Source: Actinoplanes sp. N902-109 (GTDB taxonomy: Bacteria > Actinomycetota > Actinomycetes > Mycobacteriales > Micromonosporaceae). From it: 64,000 bases of DNA. How positions within the stretch are numbered: the stretch's first letter is position 1; every line of letters starts with the position of its first letter. The position numbers and the translations under genes were made by a program. The stretch covers positions 5,271,501 to 5,335,500 of the forward strand of contig NC_021191.1 in NCBI RefSeq assembly GCF_000389965.1, in the 5' to 3' direction. Shown here piece by piece: positions 32,371 to 41,799 of the stretch. The notes beneath the pieces are model-generated. The model was given only the letters and a program-made list of their open reading frames with translations, made no database searches and had not been told where the DNA came from.

Positions 32371-33777
32371 ATGGACGTGCTCGACCTGACCCGGCTGCAG
32401 TTCGCGGTCGTGACGATCTACCACTACTTCTTCGTGCCGCTGTCGATCAGCCTCGCGGCCACCGCGGCCGGGCTGCAGCTCACCTGGCTGCGCACGAGCA
32501 ACGAGAAGTACCGCGACCTCACCAAGTTCGTCGGCAAGCTGCTCATCGTCACGTTCGCCGTGGGCGTGGTCACCGGGCTGGTGCAGGAGTTCCAGTTCGG
32601 CATGGGCTGGAGCAACTTCGCCAAGTTCTACGGCGACGTGTTCGGCCCGACCCTGGCGATCGAGGGCATGCTGGCCTTCTTCCTCGAGGCCACGTTCCTC
32701 GCGCTGTGGTACTTCGGCTGGGACCGGCTGCCCCGCAAGCTGCACGCCGCCACCATCGTGATCGTCGCGGCCGGCACGATTCTGTCCGCGTTCATCATCC
32801 TGGCGGCCAACTCGTTCATGCAGCACCCGGTCGGCTACTCGCTCGACCCGGTCACCGGCCGCGCCCACCTCGACGACTTCGGTGCCCTGCTGCTCAACAA
32901 GGTCAACCTCGCCGCGTTCCCGCACACCCTGGCCGGTGCGGTCATGGTCGGCGGCTCGCTGCTGCTGGCCATCGCCGCGTGGCGGCTCAAGAGCGTCCAG
33001 GACCCCGGATTCCGTACGCTCGCCCGGCTGGGTGCCTGGCTGACCGTCGTCGGCGGCGCGCTCACCGCGCTCACCGGCGACCACCTCGGCAAGGTGATGA
33101 CCGAGGTGCAGCCGATGAAGATGGCCGCGGCCGAAGCCCTCTACAGTACGACGACCGGGGCGCCCTTCTCCGCCTTCGCGCTCGGTAAGCTGGACGGCAG
33201 CGAGCCCTACTTCACGCTCGACATCCCGTACCTGCTGTCGATCCTCGGCAAGGGTGACCCGCACGCCACCGTGCAGGGCATCAACGACCTGCAGGCGCAG
33301 TACACCGCCCAGTACGGGCCGGGCAGCTACATCCCGATGATCCCGGTGGCGTTCTGGGCGTTCCGGCTGATGATCGGCATCGGCATGCTGGCCATGGCGG
33401 TCGCCGCCTACTACCTCTGGTCCACCCGCAAGGGCCGGGCGCCGCAGCGGTGGCACGACCGGCAGCTGCGGCGCTTCCTGCCGCTGATCCCGCTGCTGCC
33501 CACCGCGGCCAACTCCATCGGCTGGATCTTCACCGAGACCGCCCGCCAGCCGTGGATCGCGTTCGGCATCTCCAAGGTCGCCGACGGCATCTCCCCCGGG
33601 CTGACCCGCGGCGAGGTGCTCGTCTCGCTGGCCGGCTTCGCGCTGATCTACGGCATCGTCGCGGTCGTCTGGTTCCGGCTGATCCGGCACCTGTCCCGTC
33701 AGCCACTCACCCCGCCCGCCACCACGGACGTGCCCCCGGCCGGGGCGCCCGTCCGCGAGCCCGCACCCGTCTACTAG
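32371..33777 (+). CDS. cydA: Cytochrome bd ubiquinol/menaquinol oxidase subunit I
   Basis: The 468-residue polytopic protein starts LTRLQFAVVTIYHYFFVPLSISLA, with the N-terminal heme-ligand His18. It contains the acidic helix GMLAFFLEATFLALW, the heme b558 region with QPMKMAAAEAL, and a short Q-loop (ALGKLDGSEPYF). It ends with TARQPW and a Pro-rich tail. The short Q-loop is the actinomycete/Bacillus form. The enzyme reduces oxygen with very high affinity at the plasma membrane. It is the first gene of cydA-cydB-cydDC, with BlaI operators overlapping its promoter. Confidence 0.97.
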   Translation: MDVLDLTRLQFAVVTIYHYFFVPLSISLAATAAGLQLTWLRTSNEKYRDLTKFVGKLLIVTFAVGVVTGLVQEFQFGMGWSNFAKFYGDVFGPTLAIEGMLAFFLEATFLALWYFGWDRLPRKLHAATIVIVAAGTILSAFIILAANSFMQHPVGYSLDPVTGRAHLDDFGALLLNKVNLAAFPHTLAGAVMVGGSLLLAIAAWRLKSVQDPGFRTLARLGAWLTVVGGALTALTGDHLGKVMTEVQPMKMAAAEALYSTTTGAPFSAFALGKLDGSEPYFTLDIPYLLSILGKGDPHATVQGINDLQAQYTAQYGPGSYIPMIPVAFWAFRLMIGIGMLAMAVAAYYLWSTRKGRAPQRWHDRQLRRFLPLIPLLPTAANSIGWIFTETARQPWIAFGISKVADGISPGLTRGEVLVSLAGFALIYGIVAVVWFRLIRHLSRQPLTPPATTDVPPAGAPVREPAPVY

Positions 33778-33785
33778 GAGCTCCG

Positions 33786-34766
33786 ATGGTCACCCTGTGG
33801 TTCTCCCTCGTCGTCCTGTCCTGGGTGCTGTTCTTCGTGCTCGAGGGCTTCGACTTCGGCGTCGGCCTGCTCGGCCCGGTGCTCGGGCGCGACGATCACG
33901 AGCGCGGCGCGATCGTGCGTACCGTCGGGCCGTTCTGGGACGGCAACGAGGTCTGGCTGGTCGCCGCGATCGGTGTCACCTTCGCCGCGTTCCCCGACTG
34001 GTACGCCGCCCTGCTGTCGGCGCTCTACCTGCCGATGGCCGCGATCCTGCTGCTGCTGGCCATCCGCGGGGTGGCCCTGGAGTTCCGCGGCAAGGGCCAC
34101 GGCGAGCGCTGGCGGCGCCGCTGCGACACCGCCCTGGCCGCCAGCTCGGCCGGCATCGTGCTGCTCTGGGGTGCGGTGCTCGGCGTCCTCACCCACGGGC
34201 TGCGCCTCGGCCCCGACGGCCAGGTCACCGGCACCGGGCCGGGCCGCAGCCTGGGCCCGCTGCTGTCCTGGCCCGCGCTGGCCGGTGCCGCCCTCGCGCT
34301 GTTCGCCGCGCTGGTGCTGGGCGCCGCGTTCCTGGCCCTGCGCACCACCGGCCCGGTGCACGCCCGGGCGCACCGCTGGACCGTCCGGCTCGCCGCCCTC
34401 GGCACCGCCGCGCTGACCGTCGCGGGCCTCGCCGGCATGTCGCGGCTCCTGCTGGCGGGGGCGGTCCTGCTGCTGGGCATCACCCTGATCGCCCGGTACG
34501 GCCGGGAGGCGCTCGCCTTCGCCGGGGCGGCGCTCGGGGTGGCCGGGGCTGTCGTCGCGGTCTTCACCCACCACGGCGACGTCGTGCTGCGCAGCACCCT
34601 GGACCCGGCCTGGTCGCTGACGATGACCGGCGCGGCCGCCACCGGTTCGGCGCTCGAGCTGATCACTGTCGTGGGCGTGGTGGTGCTCCCCGGCGTACTC
34701 GTCTACCAGGCGTTCTCCTACTGGGTGTTCCGCAGGCGCGTGGCCAGCGAACGGGTCGCCTCATGA
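33786..34766 (+). CDS. cydB: Cytochrome bd oxidase subunit II
   Basis: The 326-residue membrane protein contains the CydB hallmarks LEGFDFGVGLLGP, VGPFWDGNEVWLVAAIGVTFAAFPDWYA and a C-terminal YQAFSYWVFRRRV. AGGAG five bases before ATG 33786 overlaps the cydA stop region, so expression is coupled. CydB pairs with CydA as the non-heme subunit. It overlaps the CydDC fusion by four bases (ATGA). Confidence 0.96.
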   Translation: MVTLWFSLVVLSWVLFFVLEGFDFGVGLLGPVLGRDDHERGAIVRTVGPFWDGNEVWLVAAIGVTFAAFPDWYAALLSALYLPMAAILLLLAIRGVALEFRGKGHGERWRRRCDTALAASSAGIVLLWGAVLGVLTHGLRLGPDGQVTGTGPGRSLGPLLSWPALAGAALALFAALVLGAAFLALRTTGPVHARAHRWTVRLAALGTAALTVAGLAGMSRLLLAGAVLLLGITLIARYGREALAFAGAALGVAGAVVAVFTHHGDVVLRSTLDPAWSLTMTGAAATGSALELITVVGVVVLPGVLVYQAFSYWVFRRRVASERVAS

Positions 34767-37700
34767 GCACCGTGTCCCGGGCGCCGATCGACCCGCGGCT
34801 GCTGCGGCACGCGCGCTCGGGCCGCGCCGGGGTCGCGGTCCTGTCGGTGCTCGGGGCGGGACAGGCCGCGGCGACCCTGCTCGTCGCGGTCGCCCTGGCC
34901 CGCATCGTCACCGGCCACGACGCGATCGCGCTGCTCGCGGCGGCCTTCGTGCTGCGAGCCGCGCTGACCTGGGCCGAACAGGTCGTGGCCCAGCGCACCG
35001 CCGCCCGCGTCATCGGCGAGCTGCGCCGGCGCACCCTGCGGGCGGTCCTGCGGCACGGCCCGGCCTGGACCGCGGGGTACGGCAGTGGCCGGCTGATCGC
35101 CACGCTGACCGGCGGTCTCGACGCGCTGCGCCCGTGGTTCAGCGGCTACCTGCCGGCGCTGGTGCTCGGCGTCGCGCTGCCCCCGCTGGTGCTGCTCGCG
35201 ATGGCGTTCGTCGACCCGGCGTCCGCACTGATCGCGCTGGTCACCCTGCCGCTGGTGCCGGTGCTCGGCGCGCTGATCGGCTGGGCCACCCGCAAGCGCG
35301 CCGACCAGGCCTGGGCCGCTGACGCCCGGCTGGCCGGCCATTTCCTCGACGTCGTGCGCGGCCTGACCACCCTGCGCGTCTTCGGCCGCGCCGAGCGGCA
35401 GATCACCGTCGTGCGCGACCTGACCGAGCAGCACCGTACGGCCACCATGCGCGTGCTCCGCGTCGCCTTCCTGTCGTCGACGGCGCTGGACCTGGTCGGC
35501 ACGCTGTCGGTCGGCCTCATCGCCGTCGAGGCCGGGCTGCGCGTCGCCGCCGGCAGCATGCCCCTGGGCGCGGCGCTGCTGATCATCCTCCTGGCCCCGG
35601 AGGCCTACCGGCCGCTGCGCGAGATGGCGGCCCGGTTCCATGCGAGCGCGGACGCATCCGCGGTGATCGGAGATGTGGACGAGGTGCTGACCGACGAGGC
35701 GGCGTATCTGCCGCTACCCCTGACCGGGACCCGGCCGGGCGTGATCGTGTCCCGGCTGCGGGTGCGCCACCCCGGCGCGGCGGTGGACGCGCTGGTGCTG
35801 GACGGCCTGACCGTGCGCGACCACGAGATCGTCGCGCTGCGTGGCCCGTCCGGCGCGGGCAAGACCACAGCGCTGCGGGTGCTGGCCGGTCTGCAGGCGG
35901 CCGGTGCCGGCCGGGTGTCGCTGTCCGGCCCGGGCGTGCTCTACCTGCCCCAGCGCCCGGTGCTGCCGCACACCCGTACGGTGGCCGACGTGTTCCCCGG
36001 GCTTCGCCAGGCCGAGGTGACCGCGGCGCTGGCAACGGTGGGCCTGGACACCGAACTGGACCCGTCGACGGTGCTGGGCGAGCACGGCGCCGGCGTGTCG
36101 TCGGGCCAGCGGCAGCGGCTCGCCCTGGCGGCGCTGCTGCGGGCGGCGGCCCGGGAGCCGGTGGTGCTGCTGCTCGACGAGCCGACGGCCCACCTGGACG
36201 CGGCAGCCGAGCGACTAGTGCTCGCCCAGCTACGGCAGGCGGCCGGACGCGGGTGCGCCATCCTGGTGACCGCCCACCGCCCCGCCCTGCTGGCCGCGGC
36301 CGACCGGACCGTGGACGTCACCCCGCCCGCCACGCCCCCGCAGACCGCTGCCGCAACGGCAGTACCCGCACCGCCAACGGTCGCTCCGGGCCCGTCGGAG
36401 CCGGGGCCGTCGGAGCCGGGGCCGGGCGGGCGGCGCCGGTGGCTGTCCTCGACGGGCACCGCGGTGACGGCGGGCGCGGCCGGTTCGCTGGCCGGGATCG
36501 TGCTGACCGGCGCCGCCGCCTGGCTGCTCGTCCGCGCGGCATCGCTGCCGCCGGTGCTGACGCTGTCCGCCGCGGTCGTGCTGGTCCGGGGGTCCGCCGT
36601 GGCCCGGCCGCTGCTGCGCTACCTCGAACGGCTCGTCTCGCACGACGTCGCCTTCGCAAGGCTCGGGCAATGGCGTTCCGCGGTGTACGCCGCGCTCATC
36701 CCCCGGGTGCCCGGGCCCCGGCTGCGGCGGCGCGGCGACCTGCTCACCCGGGTGGTCGACGACGTGGACGCGCGCGCCGACGGGCTGCTGCGGGGGCGGC
36801 TGCCCGCGGTGACCGCCGGGGTGACGCTGCTCGTCGCGGGCGGGGTCGCCGCCGGGGTGACGCCGCTGCTCGCGCTGCCGCTCGGGGCCGGGCTGCTGAT
36901 CGCCGCGGTGGGCGCGCCCGCGGTCGCCTCGTGGCGGGCCGGCCGGGAGGAGGCGGCCACCAGCACGGCCCGCGACGAGGTGCGCGACGCAGTCGTCGAA
37001 ACGGTGGACGGCATCGAGGAGTTGGCGGTGCGCCCGGGCGGGGCGCTGGACGTACCGGATCGGCGCAGCCGGGAGCTTGCGCGGCGGGAGGCGCGGGCGG
37101 CGCGGACAGCCGGGCTGGCCGCCGCGCTGGGCCTGCTGGGCTGGGGTGTTGCGGTGGTCGGGACGGCGCTGGTGCTGCGGCACACCACCGGCTTGTCCGC
37201 GGAATGGGCGGCGGTGCTGCTGCTCGGCGTGGTGGCACTCGGCGAGCCGGTCGCGACGCTGCCCGAGGCGGCGCTGGCCCGGCGGCGCGCGGCAGCAGCC
37301 GAGCACCGGCTGGCCGCGATCGTCCAGCAGCCCCGGTCCACCCCGCAGCGGCAGGGCACGGCGACGTCGCGGCGCACGGATGGCGAGGTGCGGGTGTCCG
37401 GGCTCGTCGCCGGCTGGGACACGCCCGTGCTGTGCGGGCTCGATCTGGAGATCCCGCCGGGGCGCAGCGCCGCGGTCCTGGGTCGTTCGGGCGGCGGCAA
37501 GTCCACGCTCGCGGCGGTGCTGGCCGGGCTGCTCGACCCGGCTGCCGGGGAGGTCGCCCGGCCCGGTCCGGTCGTGCTCGTCGGCGACGAGGCCGATCAT
37601 GTCTTCGCCTCGACCGTACGGGAAAACCTCCGCCTGGCCAGGCCCGCCGCGGACGACGACGCGCTGCGCTCGGCGCTGGTCCGGGTGGGCCTGGGCGCAT

Positions 37701-38011
37701 GGCTCGCCGGGCTGCCCGAGGGCCTGGACACCTGGCTCGGCACCGGGGGCAGCACGATCTCCGGCGGCCAGCGCCGGCGCCTCGCCACCGCCCGCGCGCT
37801 GCTCGCCGACCCGAGCCTGCTGGTGCTGGACGAACCGACCGAGGGGCTGGACGAGGCCGGTGCCGACGAGCTGATGGCCGACCTGCTCGGCGCGGCGCAC
37901 GGACGCACGGTCCTGCTGCTCACCCACCGTACGGAGGGACTCGACCTGGTCGACGACGTCTACGAGCTGCGCGAGGGCAGGCTGACCGGCGCCGCCCTCA
38001 CGGTGCGGTGA
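34763..38011 (+). CDS. cydDC: Fused CydD-CydC heterodimeric ABC exporter
   Basis: The 1082-residue protein joins two full exporter half-molecules. The N-terminal CydD-like half has six helices, Walker A GPSGAGKTT, signature VSSGQRQRLA and Walker B VVLLLDEPTAHLD. The C-terminal CydC-like half has Walker A GRSGGGKST, signature ISGGQRRRLA and Walker B LLVLDEPTEGLD. A Pro/Gly linker near residues 520-555 joins them, with a short GPSEP repeat. CydDC moves thiols or heme and is needed for cytochrome bd assembly. In Escherichia coli the halves are separate genes. This fusion is an actinomycete arrangement. Confidence 0.94.
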   Translation: MSTVSRAPIDPRLLRHARSGRAGVAVLSVLGAGQAAATLLVAVALARIVTGHDAIALLAAAFVLRAALTWAEQVVAQRTAARVIGELRRRTLRAVLRHGPAWTAGYGSGRLIATLTGGLDALRPWFSGYLPALVLGVALPPLVLLAMAFVDPASALIALVTLPLVPVLGALIGWATRKRADQAWAADARLAGHFLDVVRGLTTLRVFGRAERQITVVRDLTEQHRTATMRVLRVAFLSSTALDLVGTLSVGLIAVEAGLRVAAGSMPLGAALLIILLAPEAYRPLREMAARFHASADASAVIGDVDEVLTDEAAYLPLPLTGTRPGVIVSRLRVRHPGAAVDALVLDGLTVRDHEIVALRGPSGAGKTTALRVLAGLQAAGAGRVSLSGPGVLYLPQRPVLPHTRTVADVFPGLRQAEVTAALATVGLDTELDPSTVLGEHGAGVSSGQRQRLALAALLRAAAREPVVLLLDEPTAHLDAAAERLVLAQLRQAAGRGCAILVTAHRPALLAAADRTVDVTPPATPPQTAAATAVPAPPTVAPGPSEPGPSEPGPGGRRRWLSSTGTAVTAGAAGSLAGIVLTGAAAWLLVRAASLPPVLTLSAAVVLVRGSAVARPLLRYLERLVSHDVAFARLGQWRSAVYAALIPRVPGPRLRRRGDLLTRVVDDVDARADGLLRGRLPAVTAGVTLLVAGGVAAGVTPLLALPLGAGLLIAAVGAPAVASWRAGREEAATSTARDEVRDAVVETVDGIEELAVRPGGALDVPDRRSRELARREARAARTAGLAAALGLLGWGVAVVGTALVLRHTTGLSAEWAAVLLLGVVALGEPVATLPEAALARRRAAAAEHRLAAIVQQPRSTPQRQGTATSRRTDGEVRVSGLVAGWDTPVLCGLDLEIPPGRSAAVLGRSGGGKSTLAAVLAGLLDPAAGEVARPGPVVLVGDEADHVFASTVRENLRLARPAADDDALRSALVRVGLGAWLAGLPEGLDTWLGTGGSTISGGQRRRLATARALLADPSLLVLDEPTEGLDEAGADELMADLLGAAHGRTVLLLTHRTEGLDLVDDVYELREGRLTGAALTVR

Positions 38012-38591
38012 CGGCGGCGCGGATGGCGGCGAGGCAGTCGGACAGGCCGGTGAAGTGGATGGCCGTCATGCCCAGCTCGCGGGCGGCGGCGATGTTGTCT
38101 AGGCGGTCGTCGACGAAGACGACCCCGGCCGGCTCGGCGCCGATCAGCGCCAGCGCCTTGGTGTAGACGGCCGCCTCCGGCTTGATCAGCTGCAGGTCGG
38201 CGCTGAACAGCCGGTGGGCGAACGGCGCCAGGGCGGGCAGCCGGTCCAGCTCCCGGGCCAGCTCGCGCGGGGCGTTGGAGAGCAGCGACACCGGTACGCC
38301 GGCCGCGTGCACCTCGGTCAGCAGGTCCACCATCACCGGGTTCAGGTGCAGCCAGCTCGACACGTCGCGTTCCACCAGGTGGCACAGCAACTGGCCGCCG
38401 GGCGGCGCACCGAGGACCTCGGTCCAGTACGCCAGCGCGCTCATGCCGCGGTCGTAGCCGGGCCGGCATTCCCAGTAGCGCTCGGTGAACTCGGGCAGCG
38501 GGATGCCGGACGCCAGCGCCATCGACATGAGATCGGTGCGGGGCTGGTCGAGGCTGATCACGTTGCCGAAGTCGATCAGGAGATGCGTCAT
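37998..38591 (-). CDS. HAD-superfamily hydrolase (YihX/epoxide hydrolase-like subgroup)
   Basis: The 197-residue protein has HAD motif I as LLIDFGNVI, in which the usual second Asp is replaced by Asn, motif II SLLSNAP, motif III Lys in LIKPEAAVYTKAL and motif IV VVFVDDRLDNIAAA. The substitution of the acid/base Asp by Asn is shared by some YihX-type sugar phosphatases but could lower turnover. It is the last gene of the long minus-strand run, overlaps the GGDEF-EAL stop by four bases, and its 3' end overlaps cydDC by 14 bases. Confidence 0.85.
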   Translation of the reverse strand: MTHLLIDFGNVISLDQPRTDLMSMALASGIPLPEFTERYWECRPGYDRGMSALAYWTEVLGAPPGGQLLCHLVERDVSSWLHLNPVMVDLLTEVHAAGVPVSLLSNAPRELARELDRLPALAPFAHRLFSADLQLIKPEAAVYTKALALIGAEPAGVVFVDDRLDNIAAARELGMTAIHFTGLSDCLAAIRAAVTAP

Positions 38592-40744
38592 GTGGTCTGC
38601 CTCGGGGTCATGGCCGCGGTCAGCCCGGCGGCCGGGAGGGGACGGGCGTAAAGGTAGCCCTGGCCGCGGTTGCAGCCCAGTCCCTGCAACTCCGCCGCCT
38701 GCTGCGAGGTTTCGATGCCCTCGGCGATCGTGGTCAGCCCGAGCACCTGGGCCAGCCGGATGACCGCCTCGGCGATCGCCCGGCCCTCGGGGGTCCCGTC
38801 GAGCGTGGCGACGAACGCGCGGTCGATCTTGAGGATGTCGACCGGCAGCCGGGTGAGGTACTGCAGCGACGAGTAGCCGGTGCCGAAGTCGTCGATCGCG
38901 GTGTGGATGCCGTGCTCGCGGAGCGCCTGCAGCACCGGCACGTGGGTGTCGTCGACCAGCGCCGACTCGGTGATCTCCAGGATCAGCTCGGCCGGGGCGG
39001 TGCCGGTGCGGCCCAGGATGGCCAGCACGTCGTGCACCAGGGTGGGGTCCTGGAGCTGGCGTGGCGACAGGTTCACCGACATGGAGCAGCCGTCCGGCCG
39101 GGCGAGGAGGGCCTGTTCGAGCACCCACAGCCCGATCCGCGAGATCAGCCCGCTGCGCTCGGCCAGCGGGATGAACCGTACCGGGGAGATCGGGCCGCGC
39201 ACCGGGTGCTCCCAGCGCAGCAGCGCCTCGGCCCCGAGCGTCGCGCCGGTCATCAGGTCGACGATGGGCTGGCAGAGCACGTGCAGCTCGCCGCGGTCGA
39301 GTGCGTGGTGCAGGTCCTCGGCCAGCGCGGCGTCCTCGGCGCGGCGGTCGGTCATGGCCGGGTCGTGCGCCGCCCAGCCGTGCGTGCCGGCCCGTTTGGC
39401 GTGGTACATCGCCAGGTCGGCCCGGCGCAGCAGGTCCTTGACCGGGCCGTCACCGGTGGTGGTGCTCAGCCCGACGGAGGCGCGGATCGGCACCACGTCG
39501 TCGTCCAGGGACACCTCCGGGGTGACCAGCAGGCGCTGGGCAACGGCGATCCCGTCGGCCTCGCGGGCGTCGGGCAGCCAGATCGCGAACTCGTCGCCGC
39601 CGATGCGCGCACAGGTGTCGCCGTGCCGCACGGTCTCCCGCAGGTGCCGGGCGAACGTGGTCAGCACCAGGTCGCCCGCCTCGTGCCCGTAGGCGTCGTT
39701 GACCAGCTTGAAGCCGTCCAGGTCGATGAGCATCAGGGTGCCGCCGCGCCGGATCGCCTGGTCCAGCCCGCGCCGGTTGGCCAGGCCGGTGAGCACGTCG
39801 GTGACGATCAGCTCCCGGCTGTCGCGCAGCGAGATCACCTGACGCGCCATGATCGCCGCGGTCATCACCAGCAGACCGGCGACCAGACCACCCCAGGGCA
39901 GCAGGTCGTTCTCCCGTACGGTCACGATCACGAACAGCGCGGCACCCACCACGACCGCGCCGATCGGCAGGTGCAGCGACCAGTCACCGATCCGGTGCCG
40001 CGCCGCCGGCGGCGGGGTGGCGACCGGCTCGTACCGCAGCGCCGCGACCGTCATCAGCAGCGCGCCGGTCATGGCGAACGTGGTCGCGACCGGGTTCTGG
40101 AACGCCGCGAGACCGTGCACCCGCAACCCCGACCACATGGCGTCGCCGACGAAGTAGCAGACCACCCCGGCGACGAAGAAGGTCAGCGGGCTGCTGAGCC
40201 GCGAGATCGTGCCGCGCAGCAGCACTACGCTGGCCGCCATCAACAGCAGCAGGTCGCCGATCGGGAAGCCGACCGAGGTCAGCCAGACGTGCGACGGCGC
40301 CGAACCGGCGATCGTCGGGGTGAGCACGAAGTACCAGACGACCATGAACCCGGCGCCCAGCACGGTCATCGCCTCGGCGAGGAACGCGAGCCGCTGCCGC
40401 GTGGTCATCCGCCGCGCCGGGGCGACCAGCAGGGCCGTCGCGATCAGCGCGAACATCAGGTAGCGCGGCAGCGCGCCGGCCCACCACCACGCCTCGACGC
40501 CGGTGGCCATCCACAGGCCCGTCGCCATGCTGGCGACGGCCGAGCAGAGCCGTCCCGCCGCGACGAGCTTCCACGCCGACACGTCCCCGCGGCGGGCCGC
40601 TCTGCTGCTGGCGAACACCCCAGCGACGTCCAGGACCAGCAGGGCCCAACCGGCCGTGGCGGTGCGCCAGGCGGGCCCCTGGGCCAGGAGCACGACGGCG
40701 AGCAGCAGCCAGCACCATCGTCTGCGCCAGGTCCGATCCTTCAC
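38588..40744 (-). CDS. Membrane GGDEF-EAL dual-domain c-di-GMP enzyme
   Basis: The 718-residue protein has about ten N-terminal membrane helices (first 300 residues). A GGDEF domain follows (VTDVLTGLANRRG, LIDLDGFKLVNDAYGHEAGD, ARIGGDEF), with an RHGD inhibitory site five residues upstream. The EAL domain has GAEALLRW, LEITES, DDFGTGYSSL, DILKIDR and EGIET. Both active sites look intact. GTG 40744 is preferred, because a longer ATG start at 40834 would run over the end of the topoisomerase gene. It is coupled to the HAD gene by ATGA. Net synthesis or breakdown of c-di-GMP cannot be predicted. Confidence 0.9.
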   Translation of the reverse strand: MKDRTWRRRWCWLLLAVVLLAQGPAWRTATAGWALLVLDVAGVFASSRAARRGDVSAWKLVAAGRLCSAVASMATGLWMATGVEAWWWAGALPRYLMFALIATALLVAPARRMTTRQRLAFLAEAMTVLGAGFMVVWYFVLTPTIAGSAPSHVWLTSVGFPIGDLLLLMAASVVLLRGTISRLSSPLTFFVAGVVCYFVGDAMWSGLRVHGLAAFQNPVATTFAMTGALLMTVAALRYEPVATPPPAARHRIGDWSLHLPIGAVVVGAALFVIVTVRENDLLPWGGLVAGLLVMTAAIMARQVISLRDSRELIVTDVLTGLANRRGLDQAIRRGGTLMLIDLDGFKLVNDAYGHEAGDLVLTTFARHLRETVRHGDTCARIGGDEFAIWLPDAREADGIAVAQRLLVTPEVSLDDDVVPIRASVGLSTTTGDGPVKDLLRRADLAMYHAKRAGTHGWAAHDPAMTDRRAEDAALAEDLHHALDRGELHVLCQPIVDLMTGATLGAEALLRWEHPVRGPISPVRFIPLAERSGLISRIGLWVLEQALLARPDGCSMSVNLSPRQLQDPTLVHDVLAILGRTGTAPAELILEITESALVDDTHVPVLQALREHGIHTAIDDFGTGYSSLQYLTRLPVDILKIDRAFVATLDGTPEGRAIAEAVIRLAQVLGLTTIAEGIETSQQAAELQGLGCNRGQGYLYARPLPAAGLTAAMTPRQTT

Positions 40745-40830
40745 GCCGCTTCGATCGGCGCGAACCGCACGGAGTTGACGGTTATGAGCGCCCGGCCTGC
40801 ACCGACCGGCGGCTCGCCCGGTCCGCCCGC

Positions 40831-41799
40831 TCAATCCGTCAGGAGCTGCACCACGGCTTCCTCACCGGGCTCGGCGATGGTCTCACCCTTCTCGTACGCC
40901 TCGACCACGCGCGGGTCGACGTACGAGGCGCGCGCCACCGCCGGGGTGTTGCCGAGCAGTTCGGCCACCTCCTTCATGGCGTGCGACACGGCCTTCCTGC
41001 GCTTGGGCCCGGTCTCCTGCGGCCCGGCGGCGGCCAGCTCCTCGGCCGCCTTGACCGTGCCGTGCCAGGTGCGGAAATCCTTGGCGCTCATCTGCTCGCC
41101 GCTGATCTCCCGCAGGTACTCGTTGACGTCGTCGGCGTGCACCTCACGCCAGCGGCGGGCCGAGCCGTCGTACCAGGCGAACAGCCGGTCCTCGGCCCTG
41201 CGCCGCCGGCGCAGGTCGCGCAGCACCTGGCAGACCTCACCGTCCTCGACCGGCCGGGCGTGTTCCTTGCCGGACTTGCCGACGAACTCCAGGACCACGC
41301 AGCCGCCGTCGGCCCGCACGTGTTCCGGGCGCAGCGTGCTGATCCCGAACGACGGGTCCTCCTCGCGCTGGGCGTACTGGTCGCTGCCGACCCGGAACAT
41401 GCCCATGTCGAGCAGCCGGGCGATGGCGGCGAGCACCCGGTCGTGGGTCAGGCCGCGCCCGCTGAGGTCGTGACAGAGCCGCTCGCGCAGCTCGGGGAGC
41501 TTCTCGGCGACCTCGAGCGCGTGGTCGAACTTCTTCTCGTCGCGGGCGGTACGCCACTGCGGGTGGTAGAGGTACTGCTTGCGCCCGGCGGCGTCGACGC
41601 CGGTGGCCTGGATGTGCCCCTTCGCGTCGGTGTTGATCCACACGTCGGTCCAGGCCGGCGGGACGACCAGCGCCTTGATCCGCTCGACCGCCGCGGCGTC
41701 CTTGAGCGGTCTGCCGTCGGTGTCCCGGTAGCTGAAGCCCTTGCCGCTGCGCCGCCGCGAGAAGCCGGGCCTGCTGAGGTCGCTACGCCGCAGGCGCAT
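40831..41799 (-). CDS. DNA topoisomerase IB
   Basis: The 322-residue protein starts with the topoisomerase IB domain (MRLRRSDLSRPGFSRRRSGKGFSYRD) and contains catalytic-core elements such as QYLYHPQWRTARDEKKFDHAL and FRVGSDQYAQ. SAKDFRTWHGTVKA and VSHAMKEVAELLGNTPAVARASYVDPRV carry the nucleophilic Tyr293. Poxvirus-like bacterial topoisomerase IB relaxes supercoils without ATP. Its position at the end of a glycosyltransferase operon, overlapping the preceding GT9 stop by 17 bases, is curious and may reflect read-through co-expression. Confidence 0.93.
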   Translation of the reverse strand: MRLRRSDLSRPGFSRRRSGKGFSYRDTDGRPLKDAAAVERIKALVVPPAWTDVWINTDAKGHIQATGVDAAGRKQYLYHPQWRTARDEKKFDHALEVAEKLPELRERLCHDLSGRGLTHDRVLAAIARLLDMGMFRVGSDQYAQREEDPSFGISTLRPEHVRADGGCVVLEFVGKSGKEHARPVEDGEVCQVLRDLRRRRRAEDRLFAWYDGSARRWREVHADDVNEYLREISGEQMSAKDFRTWHGTVKAAEELAAAGPQETGPKRRKAVSHAMKEVAELLGNTPAVARASYVDPRVVEAYEKGETIAEPGEEAVVQLLTD

